A stretch of 64,000 bases of DNA from Salegentibacter echinorum. Lineage in GTDB: Bacteria > Bacteroidota > Bacteroidia > Flavobacteriales > Flavobacteriaceae. The notes beneath the pieces were generated by a model that made no database searches, was not told the DNA's origin, and saw only the letters and a list, made by a program, of their open reading frames with translations. Positions within the stretch are counted from its first letter, which is position 1, and the number at the start of each line of letters is the position of its first letter. A program made the position numbers and the translations under genes. The DNA is taken from contig NZ_FQVT01000003.1 in the NCBI RefSeq assembly GCF_900129445.1, positions 186,001-250,000 on the forward strand, read 5' to 3'. Of the stretch, positions 16,991 to 25,230 are shown piece by piece.

Positions 16991-17678
16991 AAATTTATGT
17001 ATTATCCCGGCTCGTGGCGGAAGCAAACGTATTCCGAGAAAAAATATAAAGAATTTTCTAGGGAAACCTATTATTGCTTATTCTATAACGGCAGCCTTAG
17101 AAAGTAAGCTTTTTGATGAAGTAATGGTTTCTACTGATGATGAAGAAATTGCGGAAGTAGCTAAAAAATATGGAGCAAAAGTGCCCTTTATGCGTTCTCA
17201 AAAGAATGCAGATGATTTTGCAACAACTGTAGATGTCTTACTTGAGGTTACCCAAAAATATGAAGCCTCAGATCAAACTTTTGATAATATTTGCTGCATA
17301 TATCCAACAGCCCCTTTTACAACTTCAGTTAAATTAAAAGAGGCTTTTCATAAATTACAACAGGAAGATTTAGATTCTGTTTTTCCCATTATGGCTTATA
17401 GCTACCCTATTCAAAGATCTCTGAGATTAAAAGATGATAAAATAACATTTTTCTATCCTGAATTTGAAGAAGCCAGGTCTCAGGATTTAGAGGATGCTTT
17501 TCACGATGCGGGACAGTTTTATTTCTTTAAAACAAAGTCTTTATTAGAAAACAAAACTATTTTCTCAGTTAAAACCGGAGGAATTGTAATAAATGAATTG
17601 GAAGCCCAGGATATAGATAGTAAAACCGATTGGAAAATTGCAGAAATTAAATATGAATTCATACAAAGTTCTAAATAA
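16983..17678 (+). CDS. pseF: Pseudaminic acid cytidylyltransferase, PseF
   Basis: Activates pseudaminic acid with CTP to CMP-pseudaminate, the last step before transfer. About 231 residues; the N-terminal CMP-NeuAc-synthetase motif is IPARGGSKRIPRKNIK and the metal/CTP region is VSTDDEEIAEVAKKYGA. The C-terminal third (DAGQFYFFK) fits PseF. ATG 16983, overlapping the pseC stop, gives the family N-terminus MSKNLCIIPARGG; an upstream ATG at 16971 is less likely. It overlaps the next GNAT gene by 26 bases. Confidence 0.94.
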   Translation: MSKNLCIIPARGGSKRIPRKNIKNFLGKPIIAYSITAALESKLFDEVMVSTDDEEIAEVAKKYGAKVPFMRSQKNADDFATTVDVLLEVTQKYEASDQTFDNICCIYPTAPFTTSVKLKEAFHKLQQEDLDSVFPIMAYSYPIQRSLRLKDDKITFFYPEFEEARSQDLEDAFHDAGQFYFFKTKSLLENKTIFSVKTGGIVINELEAQDIDSKTDWKIAEIKYEFIQSSK

Positions 17679-18216
17679 ACAGTCTTTTTCTTCGGGCGAA
17701 TACAAAATCGTACCAATTCGTATGGAAGATCGCTATGCAATTATGCAATGGCGTAATGAGCAAATGTATCATTTGAGACAAAATGAAGTCCTTACGAAAG
17801 AAAAACAGGATTATTACTTCGATACGGTGGTTTCTAAATTATTCGAACAGGAAAAACCAGATCAAATTTTGTTTTCTTATTTAAAGGAGGAAGAATGTAT
17901 TGGTTATGGAGGTTTAGTGCATATAAACTGGATTGATAGAAATGCGGAAATTTCATTTATAATGAATACTGAATTAGAGGAAAGACATTTTGAATTTCAC
18001 TGGAATAATTTTTTTAAGCTACTGGAAGAAGTTGCCTGGAAAGCGTTAAATCTCCATAAAATCTTTACGTATGCATTTGATTTAAGACCAAAATTATATA
18101 CTATATTCGAAAAACAAGGCTTCCATAAAGAAGCGAGATTAAGAGAGCATATTCTCTCTCACGAAAAGGCTTATCTAGATGTTGTAATTCATTCAAAAAT
18201 AAATAAAAAATTATGA
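17653..18216 (+). CDS. GNAT-family N-acetyltransferase in the Pse operon
   Basis: A 187-residue GNAT with YKIVPIRMEDRYAIMQWRN at the N-terminus and a C-terminal half (LHKIFTYAFDLRPKLYTIFEKQGFHKEARLREHI) typical of RimJ/RimL-like acetyltransferases. It is one of three consecutive GNATs between pseF and pseI. One should acetylate the 4-amino group of UDP-4-amino-4,6-dideoxy-AltNAc (PseH role); the others may modify the nonulosonate further. It starts at ATG 17653 inside pseF and overlaps the next gene by four bases (ATGA). Confidence 0.82.
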   Translation: MNSYKVLNKQSFSSGEYKIVPIRMEDRYAIMQWRNEQMYHLRQNEVLTKEKQDYYFDTVVSKLFEQEKPDQILFSYLKEEECIGYGGLVHINWIDRNAEISFIMNTELEERHFEFHWNNFFKLLEEVAWKALNLHKIFTYAFDLRPKLYTIFEKQGFHKEARLREHILSHEKAYLDVVIHSKINKKL

Positions 18217-18800
18217 AAATTTTTAAAGGAGAGCGAATCTATTTACGGAAAATAGAACTTAGTGATATTACTGATTCAGTTATGGAATGGTTTAGGGATG
18301 AGGAACTTATGGAATTTTATACAACGTCGAAAAAAACCATAACCAAGGATTCTTTATTAAAATCGATAGAGGAAGGTGAAAGAAAAGGTAATCTAATAAC
18401 TTATGGCATATTTACAAGAGAATTAAATGCTTTGATAGGAACCATCAAATTAGGACCTATAAATTTCGCCCATAGAATATCAGATTTAGTAATTCTTATT
18501 GGGGATCGTAATTACCTGGGAAAAGGCTTAGCAGTAGAAGCGATTGAGGTAGGCAATCAATTAGCTTTCGAAGAATTTGATATTCGTAAATTGTATGGCG
18601 GAATGTATGAATCAAACATCGCTTCAATTAAAGCATATACTAGGGCTGGCTGGTTAATAGAAGGGAGACTTAAAGGTTTTTATCATAAGGATGGTGCAAA
18701 TGAAGATAGAATCCTGGTAAGTTACTTCAATCCCAAATACTTTTCGAAAGATGAAATTGATGAAACCGCTTCTTTACAAAGTAGGTATTTTCAATTGTGA
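18213..18800 (+). CDS. GNAT-family N-acetyltransferase (RimJ/RimL-like) in the Pse operon
   Basis: A 195-residue GNAT: GERIYLRKIELSDI at the N-terminus, the acetyl-CoA region DRNYLGKGLAVEAI, and the C-terminal NIASIKAYTRAGWLIEGRLK. It is the strongest match of the three to a complete RimJ/RimL fold. ATGA overlap with the previous gene and GTGA overlap with the next show tight coupling. Its substrate is probably a Pse pathway intermediate. Assignment as PseH is possible but cannot be separated from its two neighbours by eye. Confidence 0.82.
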   Translation: MKIFKGERIYLRKIELSDITDSVMEWFRDEELMEFYTTSKKTITKDSLLKSIEEGERKGNLITYGIFTRELNALIGTIKLGPINFAHRISDLVILIGDRNYLGKGLAVEAIEVGNQLAFEEFDIRKLYGGMYESNIASIKAYTRAGWLIEGRLKGFYHKDGANEDRILVSYFNPKYFSKDEIDETASLQSRYFQL

Positions 18801-19306
18801 TTAAAAATCACATAAATTTCTCAGCGTATATGAAACACGCTAAATTAAATAATTTAAAATTACGTTATGCAGAAAAGGCAGATATTGCATCAACACTTAC
18901 TTGGGCCAATAATCCTCAAGTAAGAGCTTTCGCATATAACCAAAATAAAATCTCTCATGAGGTACATACAGATTGGTTTTATTCAAAACTGGAATCCATA
19001 GATTGTGAATATTATATTCTTGAAGTTCAAGATAAACCAGCTGGTTCTATTAGGTTCGATATTGAAAAAAATGGAAGTGCAAAGATCAATTATTTAATAG
19101 ATCCCAATTATACTGGGAAAGGATTAGGTACCTATATACTAGATAATGGTATAAAGTTCCTTCATAAAAATAGACCTTCCATTAAAAAGGTTTATGGATA
19201 TGTCTTAAAGGAAAATATTGCGTCTATAAAAATTTTTAATAAATTATCATATAATAAAGTTTCTGACAACGGTTCAGAATTAAAGTACGAAAAACCAATA
19301 AAATGA
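18797..19306 (+). CDS. GNAT resembling the C-terminal acetyltransferase domain of PseG fusions
   Basis: A 169-residue GNAT whose segment LRYAEKADIASTLTWANN, followed by HTDWFYSKL and a C-terminal NIASIKIFNKLSY, recalls the acetyltransferase domain that in many bacteria is fused behind the UDP-sugar hydrolase PseG. Here the hydrolase domain is absent. The GTG at 18797 overlaps the previous stop (GTGA); an internal ATG at 18830 is an alternative start giving MKHAKLNNLKLRY. It is the best PseH candidate of the three by position, directly upstream of pseI (4-base overlap). Confidence 0.75.
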   Translation: MIKNHINFSAYMKHAKLNNLKLRYAEKADIASTLTWANNPQVRAFAYNQNKISHEVHTDWFYSKLESIDCEYYILEVQDKPAGSIRFDIEKNGSAKINYLIDPNYTGKGLGTYILDNGIKFLHKNRPSIKKVYGYVLKENIASIKIFNKLSYNKVSDNGSELKYEKPIK

Positions 19307-20346
19307 AGTTAGGAAATAATGAAATAGGAGGAAATTCTTCAGTTTTTATAATTGCAGAACTTTCAGCCAATCATAACGGTAGTCTGGAAACGGCTTTAGA
19401 AACCATTAGAGCTGCAAAAAGAGCAGGTGCCGATGCTATTAAATTACAAACCTATACCGCAGATACCATGACCTTAGATGTAAAATCTTCAGATTTTATG
19501 TTGAGTCAGGGAACTATTTGGGATGGTGCATATTTACATGACCTATACAAAAAAGCTTATACGCCCTGGGAGTGGCACGAACAACTTTTTAAAGTTGCAG
19601 AAGAAGAGGGCTTAATTTGTTTTTCTTCACCATTTGATGCTACCGCAGTTGAGTTTTTAGAAAAGCTTGGCGCTCCTGCTTATAAAATTGCTTCATTTGA
19701 AATCACCGATATTCCATTAATAGAACTTGTAGCTTCAAAAGGGAAACCGGTAATTATTTCTACCGGCATAGCAGGGAAGGAAGATATTGAACTGGCGTTG
19801 GAAGCTTGTAAAAGGAGTGGGAATAATGATATTGCACTATTAAAATGCACCTCTTCCTACCCCGCGCCAATTGAGGAGGCAAATATGATTATGGTTAAAG
19901 ATTTAGCCGAAAGATATAACGTGATAACTGGTTTATCAGACCATACTATGGGTAGTACCGTACCTGTGGTCGCAACCTGCTTTGGCGCCAGGATCATAGA
20001 AAAACACTTTATTTTAGATAAAAGTATTGGCGGGCCAGATGCTTCATTTTCTATGGATGAAAAAGAATTTACCGAAATGGTGAAAGCAGTACGGGAAGCA
20101 GAAAAGGCTATTGGAAAAGTAGATTATACGCTAACAGAAAAACAAAAGAAAGGAAGGGATTTTAGCCGTTCATTGTATGTCGCAGAAGACATTAAAGCGG
20201 GAGAAGAATTAACCAGTGAAAATATAAGAAGTGTTAGGCCTGGGTTTGGGATGCATCCTAAGTACTATAATAATGTGCTTGGCACCAAGGCTGTGAAAGA
20301 TCTAAAAAAAGGAGAAAGATTAGCAGAAGAAAAATATGCTAAGTAA
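19303..20346 (+). CDS. pseI: Pseudaminic acid synthase, PseI
   Basis: Condenses 2,4-diacetamido-2,4,6-trideoxy-L-altrose with phosphoenolpyruvate to give pseudaminic acid. The 347-residue protein has the NeuB-family TIM barrel (FIIAELSANHNGSLETAL at the start, IKLQTYTADTMTL, the EITDIPLI and GLSDHTMGS segments, EKHFILDKSIGGPDASFS) and a C-terminal antifreeze-like SAF domain (SLYVAEDIKAGEEL to FGMHPKY). The FSMDEKEF and TYTADTMTLD features separate PseI from the LegI/NeuB enzyme at 42672. It is the last gene of the tightly overlapping Pse operon; its substrate requires a PseG-type hydrolase not found here. Confidence 0.95.
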   Translation: MKLGNNEIGGNSSVFIIAELSANHNGSLETALETIRAAKRAGADAIKLQTYTADTMTLDVKSSDFMLSQGTIWDGAYLHDLYKKAYTPWEWHEQLFKVAEEEGLICFSSPFDATAVEFLEKLGAPAYKIASFEITDIPLIELVASKGKPVIISTGIAGKEDIELALEACKRSGNNDIALLKCTSSYPAPIEEANMIMVKDLAERYNVITGLSDHTMGSTVPVVATCFGARIIEKHFILDKSIGGPDASFSMDEKEFTEMVKAVREAEKAIGKVDYTLTEKQKKGRDFSRSLYVAEDIKAGEELTSENIRSVRPGFGMHPKYYNNVLGTKAVKDLKKGERLAEEKYAK

Positions 20347-20680
20347 TAAAAGTCGAAAATTTTTTATGGATCTGGAAAAGTTTAATGTGAAATTCTAATG
20401 TTTATTTTGAAGATTTATACGCTCTATTAATATAAAAGGAGCAGAAATTGAATTTGGAAGTAAATTTAATTGTATATATCTACGAAAAGTAATAATTGTT
20501 AGAGTATCCTTAGTTGAAAGATGTAGATTGCGAAGTCAAAGACCTTCCAGAATAATCGGAGACCGTGAATTAGAATGGTTTTAGTGGATTTTATTTTATG
20601 AGAACGGTCTGAATTTTACATATAAATTTATTAAGCCTCTAATCTTCTTCTTATAATGGTTTTGAATTAATTGTAACAGT
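20347..20680. other. Gene-free AT-rich region after pseI
   Basis: No intact frame. A stretch at about 20440-20620 reads for some 50 codons on the plus strand with one stop codon and might be decayed coding sequence, but I recognise no family in it. It runs directly into the MITE-like element at 20681. Confidence 0.4.
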
Positions 20681-20840
20681 GAACTCGTTTAAACTTTCTC
20701 CATCAGCCGAAAAATTTCTCTTATTACGCCCATTTTTTATCTTTTTATCCTTCCAAAGTGGTGCTTTGCAGGTTAGAAGAGTCTTCAAATGATCACAAAT
20801 CACTGATTTTGGCTTCAAAGTGAAAAGTCTAAATGAATTT
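20681..20840. mobile_element. MITE-like element, copy 1 (160 bp)
   Basis: Left end GAACTCGTTTAAACTTT (20681-20697) and right end AAAGTCTAAATGAATTT (20824-20840) are imperfect inverted repeats. The body shares CATTTTTTATCTTTTT and other blocks with the element at 32579-32747, which has the same left end. Too short to code for a transposase, so it resembles a non-autonomous element or remnant ends of an insertion sequence. Confidence 0.6.
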
Positions 20841-20879
20841 AGTAAAAGCTTTTTTTATTTGTTAAAAAATATTTAGTAT

Positions 20880-21899
20880 ATGAAAATTTTAAAGGAAAAA
20901 AGGTTATTTATACTATCTAATAATATTCATTACATAAATGCTAAAAATTATATTAGAACACATAAAGAAGGAGAAAATCATCTAATATTCCTTAATAAAT
21001 TTTCAAAGGGACATCAAGAATTTATCGATGAAATTAAAAAAGATAGAGATTTTAAGAGTATTAAAATTATAGCTAATAATCAAAATCAAAAATTCCCCAA
21101 AGGCTTCTTAAAGACAATTTCCTTTATTAAGAATGTAAGAGGTTTAAAAGGTCATTTTGGTAATAATATTGAAAAAATTTTTATTTCTAATTATTTATCA
21201 TGGCAGCAACATTATATTCTCAAACAATTTCATACGAATCAAATTATTTTAATTAACGACGGGACTGCAATTTTTAAAACAATTGAGCTTAGGGAAACTT
21301 CGAAGATTATTAATTTTTCTCATATTAATTTCCTGATAAAATCTTTTTTAGGTACTACGAAGATTAACAATTTACACTTTTACAGTCCTATAAAAGTTCC
21401 TGTAGCGCAATATGATTCTATCGAAATATTTAATTTTGAAGCATCAAAAAGTTCGCAGGTAAATTCAAAAAAAGTATATTTTATTGGGTCTCCACTTGTT
21501 GAGCTAAACTACTTAAAACTTAATCATCATTTATCATATTTAACGACTATAAAGAATATTTTTCCCGATGCCCAGATTACTTACTTTGCTCATAGAGGTG
21601 AAAAAGATAGGTTTTTAGAAAAATACGATTATTTTGGTAAAGTTGTTAAGGACACTATTTCGTTTGAAGAGAGATTGCGACAGGAAAAGGTATTACCGGG
21701 TTATATACTTTCTTATGCTTCTTCAATTTTAATAAATTTACCCCAGGTTTATCCACAAATTAATTTTTCTTATTTCCCTTTAGAAGAGGACGGTATACCT
21801 GATAATTCATCTTTTAAAAGTATTTATCCTCCTTTAATAGATAATTTTGAGCGTATGAAAAGCTCCAATTTTGATATTTTACAAGTAAAAAAAACTTAA
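20880..21899 (+). CDS. Putative nonulosonic-acid transferase (GT52/polysialyltransferase-like), Pse-associated
   Basis: A 339-residue protein I do not recognise with certainty. It is clearly paralogous to the gene at 50144: shared YI(N/K)-motifs near the start, an acid-glycine pair (N126-D127-G128 in LINDGTAIF), VYFIGSPLVEL at 199-209, H238-R239 (FAHRGEKDRF), SFEERLRQE at 261-269, and an S281-S282 dyad in LSYASS. An acid-acid-glycine, a His motif and a Ser-Ser dyad in this order recall GT52/GT38-type sialyltransferases, although HR replaces the usual HP. It follows the Pse operon and precedes a flippase, so CMP-Pse is the natural donor. Markedly AT-rich. Function inferred. Confidence 0.6.
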   Translation: MKILKEKRLFILSNNIHYINAKNYIRTHKEGENHLIFLNKFSKGHQEFIDEIKKDRDFKSIKIIANNQNQKFPKGFLKTISFIKNVRGLKGHFGNNIEKIFISNYLSWQQHYILKQFHTNQIILINDGTAIFKTIELRETSKIINFSHINFLIKSFLGTTKINNLHFYSPIKVPVAQYDSIEIFNFEASKSSQVNSKKVYFIGSPLVELNYLKLNHHLSYLTTIKNIFPDAQITYFAHRGEKDRFLEKYDYFGKVVKDTISFEERLRQEKVLPGYILSYASSILINLPQVYPQINFSYFPLEEDGIPDNSSFKSIYPPLIDNFERMKSSNFDILQVKKT

Positions 21900-22031
21900 T
21901 AAATTATCTAAAAAAAGAAGATTAGAGTTTTGTTCAGAAAAACCTTCTGGAAAAACTTTAAATAGAAAGTTTAGAATCTTAGCAATGTATTGGCATTGAA
22001 ATCTATAATTAGAATTTAACTATTTAGGTAT

Positions 22032-23291
22032 ATGAATTTTTTTGGTACAAAGATACCAGCGACCGCCCTTAGTTTTACTGGAGGTTCTTTATTCAAAACT
22101 TTTACTACAATGGCTGTAAGTATAATAGCCATAAAATTAATTGGTCCCGAAAAACTGGGTATGTGGCAGGCTGCATTATTAATAAAACCTTATGTGGCGT
22201 TTCTACAACTTGGGTTAACACAAGGTCTTGGAAGACAAATTCCATTTTTATTGGGCCAAAAGAATGACTACAGAGTAAGACAATATGCTTCTAATGCCCA
22301 GTTTGTTACAACACTCTACACCTTGACTTGTGCAATTATAGCTGTAGCACTAACCTTTTTTTTAGCGGAAGGCATTAATGAAAAATTAATTTATATAACG
22401 GCCGGCATTTTTATCGCCACTATGTTTGTAGATAATTACCTATCATCTACTTACAGGTCTTCCAAGAGTTTTGCTAATCTTGCGAAAGTTTATTTTGTAG
22501 CATCGATTTTCGAAATTCTATTACTTCCATTAATATACTATTATGGATTTAACGGGTATATGATTATTTTACTTTTACACAGTATATTTTCGACAAGTCT
22601 TTTAATTTATTTCCGACCTATTAAGGTTGCAAGTAAGTTTAATAAGGATATTTTCTTTGAAAATATAAAAATTGGATTTCCAATGGTTTCTCTAGATTTT
22701 TTAAGGAGCATTCCAGATACCTATCCTAAAATCTTTATTTTATATTTTTTATCTACAACGGCTTTAGGTTTGACTTCTCCAGCGAATGCTGCTTTGGCAG
22801 CCTTTGCCGTTTTACCAGCATCATTAGCTAAGTATGTATATCCCAATATGACGTTTAATTTTGGTAAAACAGCTAATAAATTAAAATTGTGGCAAACAAG
22901 TAAAAAATTAAGTGGTTTGCTTACGGGAATTGGTTTAGTTGGCCTATTTTCCATATTTATAATTCCCTATGCAGTAGAAAATTTTTTCCCGAAATACGTA
23001 GAAGCTATTAGCATCACTAAAATTGCTTTATTCATAGCATTTTTTAGAATGTTCACTATCCTGTTCACTGTATTCAATACCTTAAAAGCTTATAAAATAC
23101 AGTTTATTGTATCTTTAATAAGAAATATCTGTTATCTTATATTTCCTCTTTTATTTTATTATTTTGCCTCAACCTCACAGCAATTGGAATTTATTTTTTT
23201 GGGAGTATTGGTTGCTGAATTTCTGTATGTCGTAGCTTTATTTTATTTTATTTTTAGAGTAACACATAATAAGCTTTCATATGATGATTAA
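22032..23291 (+). CDS. Wzx-type polysaccharide flippase (MOP superfamily)
   Basis: A 419-residue inner-membrane protein with about 12 hydrophobic segments distributed along its length, starting MNFFGTKIPATALSFTGGSL. The N-terminal SLFKTFTTMAVSIIAIKLIGPEKLG pattern is that of the polysaccharide-biosynthesis/MATE-like exporter family, which flips undecaprenyl-linked oligosaccharides. It is slightly short for Wzx but within range. It lies 132 bases after the putative Pse transferase in an AT-rich segment. With the ABC exporter at 48338 the locus has two different lipid-glycan flippases, possibly for two products. Confidence 0.85.
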   Translation: MNFFGTKIPATALSFTGGSLFKTFTTMAVSIIAIKLIGPEKLGMWQAALLIKPYVAFLQLGLTQGLGRQIPFLLGQKNDYRVRQYASNAQFVTTLYTLTCAIIAVALTFFLAEGINEKLIYITAGIFIATMFVDNYLSSTYRSSKSFANLAKVYFVASIFEILLLPLIYYYGFNGYMIILLLHSIFSTSLLIYFRPIKVASKFNKDIFFENIKIGFPMVSLDFLRSIPDTYPKIFILYFLSTTALGLTSPANAALAAFAVLPASLAKYVYPNMTFNFGKTANKLKLWQTSKKLSGLLTGIGLVGLFSIFIIPYAVENFFPKYVEAISITKIALFIAFFRMFTILFTVFNTLKAYKIQFIVSLIRNICYLIFPLLFYYFASTSQQLEFIFLGVLVAEFLYVVALFYFIFRVTHNKLSYDD

Positions 23292-23854
23292 TATTTAAGC
23301 CCTTAATTGTATTAATTATTTGCTGTTGTTTTTTTCCATCGAAAATTTTAAAATTAGCGATAAAAACCTTAGGGAGTAGCTATGTATGGTTAAACTTCAA
23401 TTTAATCTGCTGGGAGAAATAAGTCCGGGGTCTTCTTTAGCCGCAATTATTCGTGAATCAATATAAAGAACAATGTTTCGGCGGGTAAGTCCGGCTTAGT
23501 TGCACCCATTCTTGGATATCTAAAATGTTGGTAACTTAGTCGTTGTGTAGCATTGAGATTAATCCCGTGAATATAGCGGTTTAGAATGGAGTTTTGTTTA
23601 TCGTCGTATTCTTTTCGTTCCTTTCTCTATAGTATTACAGACATAGTTGAGGGCAAGGCAAAAAAATAAACCAATCTTCATTTTCTTCTAAAAACCGCAA
23701 AGTGTATGTTCTTTTTTGCTATTGTCCAAACGATTTAGAGCAGCAAATAAGTTAAGTGTATGAGATATACCTGCGACTTCTTTATTTTTTAACATTTGTA
23801 TATTATGAAAAGTTATAAAAGGAACATGTCGTTTTTTAACTATCATAAAAAATG
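23292..23854. other. Gene-free region with possible decayed coding sequence
   Basis: 642 bases separate wzx from cysQ. No intact frame is present. On the minus strand roughly 23620-23790 reads for about 55 codons with one stop and a plausible residue composition, but no family is recognisable, so I treat it as degenerate DNA. A predicted promoter for cysQ lies at its downstream end. Confidence 0.4.
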
Positions 23855-23862
23855 TAAATTTG
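23855..23862 (+). promoter_or_regulatory. Predicted -7 box of the cysQ-cysN operon
   Basis: TAAATTTG is an exact TAnnTTTG match 72 bases before the GTG start of cysQ. The -33 region is T-rich (GTTTTTTAAC) without a clear TTG. Confidence 0.45.
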
Positions 23863-23933
23863 CTGTTTAGATGGTTCCAATCTTATTTATAAGCTAGTGG
23901 TATGTTCAAATCTGCATATTACTAATTGGAAGA

Positions 23934-24797
23934 GTGCTTAATGGAAAAACCAAAGTTTTGAATTTAAGCGATAGAAATTTATTTAAAAGATTTATATTGA
24001 GAAAAGAACTTGAAATTGCGATTAAGGCGGCAATTGCCGGGGGAGAAGAAATTTTACAGGTTTATAATTCTGAAGAATTTCACGTAGAAATTAAAAATGA
24101 CTCTTCTCCTTTAACGATTGCAGATACAAAGGCGAATAGTAAAATAATGGAATTTTTAGCTCCAACAGCTATTAAAATAATTAGCGAAGAGAACAGGCAA
24201 ATTGCATACACACATCGAAAGAATTGGGATGCCTGCTGGATAGTAGATCCTTTAGATGGCACCAAAGAATTTATTAAAAAAAATGGGGAATTTACGGTTA
24301 ATATCGCGTTAATTAAAAATGGCGCACCGTTTTTGGGGGTGATTTATGTACCTGCTACGGGCGTGTTGTACTATGCCGATGTAGAGAAAGCTAAAGCATA
24401 TAAAACCAGTATTACAAATATTGAAAATTTCAATTCAGCCATAAATAATAGTGAAGTGATTAGACCGGGGGCGGGAGGTAAGAACTTAAGAGTAGTTGGC
24501 AGTAAGTCTCATATGAATGATGATACTTTAAATTATATAAAATCTTTAAAAGAATTTCATAGTAAAACTGTTGAAATTGTTCCTGTGGGAAGCTCGCTGA
24601 AGTTTTGTCTGGTTGCAGAAGGTTTAGCAGATGTTTATCCAAGATTTGCCCCTACTATGGAGTGGGACACCGCAGCGGGTCACGCAATTTGTAATGCAGT
24701 TGGTCTAAATGTTGTAGATAAAGAAACAGGGAAGGAAATGCGGTACAATCGGGAAAACTTATTAAATAATAGTTTTTTAGTTTCAGCAATTGGCTAA
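23934..24797 (+). CDS. cysQ: 3'(2'),5'-bisphosphate nucleotidase, CysQ
   Basis: Hydrolyses 3'-phosphoadenosine 5'-phosphate, the inhibitory by-product of sulfotransferases, to AMP. About 287 residues with the Mg-binding inositol-monophosphatase-fold motifs: SSPLTIADTKAN, E-E in IISEENRQ, WIVDPLDGTKEF and EWDTAAGHAI. The start is uncertain. The outermost is GTG 23934, but TTG 23997 gives MRKELEIAIKAAIAGG, closer to family N-termini. It heads a coupled operon with a DUF2061 gene, cysC, cysD and cysN, which indicates PAPS supply and recycling for polysaccharide sulfation. Confidence 0.92.
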   Translation: MLNGKTKVLNLSDRNLFKRFILRKELEIAIKAAIAGGEEILQVYNSEEFHVEIKNDSSPLTIADTKANSKIMEFLAPTAIKIISEENRQIAYTHRKNWDACWIVDPLDGTKEFIKKNGEFTVNIALIKNGAPFLGVIYVPATGVLYYADVEKAKAYKTSITNIENFNSAINNSEVIRPGAGGKNLRVVGSKSHMNDDTLNYIKSLKEFHSKTVEIVPVGSSLKFCLVAEGLADVYPRFAPTMEWDTAAGHAICNAVGLNVVDKETGKEMRYNRENLLNNSFLVSAIG

Positions 24798-25230
24798 AAC
24801 TTATAAGAGACATATCGCTAAAACCATAACCTGGCGTTGTATTGGGACTATAGATACTATTCTATTGTCCTGGTTTATCACAGGGAACTCCTTTACCGGT
24901 TTAAAACTTGGTTTGGCAGAGGTTCTTACCAAAATGTTGTTATATTACCTACATGAAAGAGCCTGGTTTAAAGTAAAAGCGGGTATTACTAAAAATGGGG
25001 ATAGCAAAAAAAGGCATTTGGCAAAAACTATCACCTGGCGTATTGTAGGAACATTGGATACTATGATGCTGGCCTGGTGGATATCGGGAAACCCATTAAC
25101 GGGTTTAAAAATTGGAATGGTAGAAGTAGTGACCAAAATGATTTTATATTATCTCCACGAACGGGCCTGGTACAAATTTGATTACGGCTTGCAACAAAGA
25201 AGAATCAAAAAAATAAAATACAGAAAGTGA
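24790..25230 (+). CDS. Duplicated DUF2061 membrane protein
   Basis: A 146-residue protein made of two tandem DUF2061 units, residues 5-61 and 74-130. Each has KRH(I/L)AKTITWR, G(T)(I/L)DT, a hydrophobic segment, F/LTGLK, and KM(L/I)LYYLHERAW. It probably has two hydrophobic hairpins in the inner membrane. DUF2061 proteins commonly accompany cysC/cysD/cysN in Bacteroidota and Proteobacteria, but no activity is established. The TTG start at 24790 overlaps the end of cysQ and its stop overlaps cysC (GTGA), so it is translated as part of the operon. Confidence 0.88.
   Translation: MAKTYKRHIAKTITWRCIGTIDTILLSWFITGNSFTGLKLGLAEVLTKMLLYYLHERAWFKVKAGITKNGDSKKRHLAKTITWRIVGTLDTMMLAWWISGNPLTGLKIGMVEVVTKMILYYLHERAWYKFDYGLQQRRIKKIKYRK

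Noticed and set aside
20440-20640. Possible decayed gene after pseI
   Set aside because: Contains stop codons and shows no recognisable motif; not strong enough to list as a pseudogene.
23620-23790. Possible decayed minus-strand gene before cysQ
   Set aside because: An interrupted frame with no family match by eye; composition alone is weak evidence.
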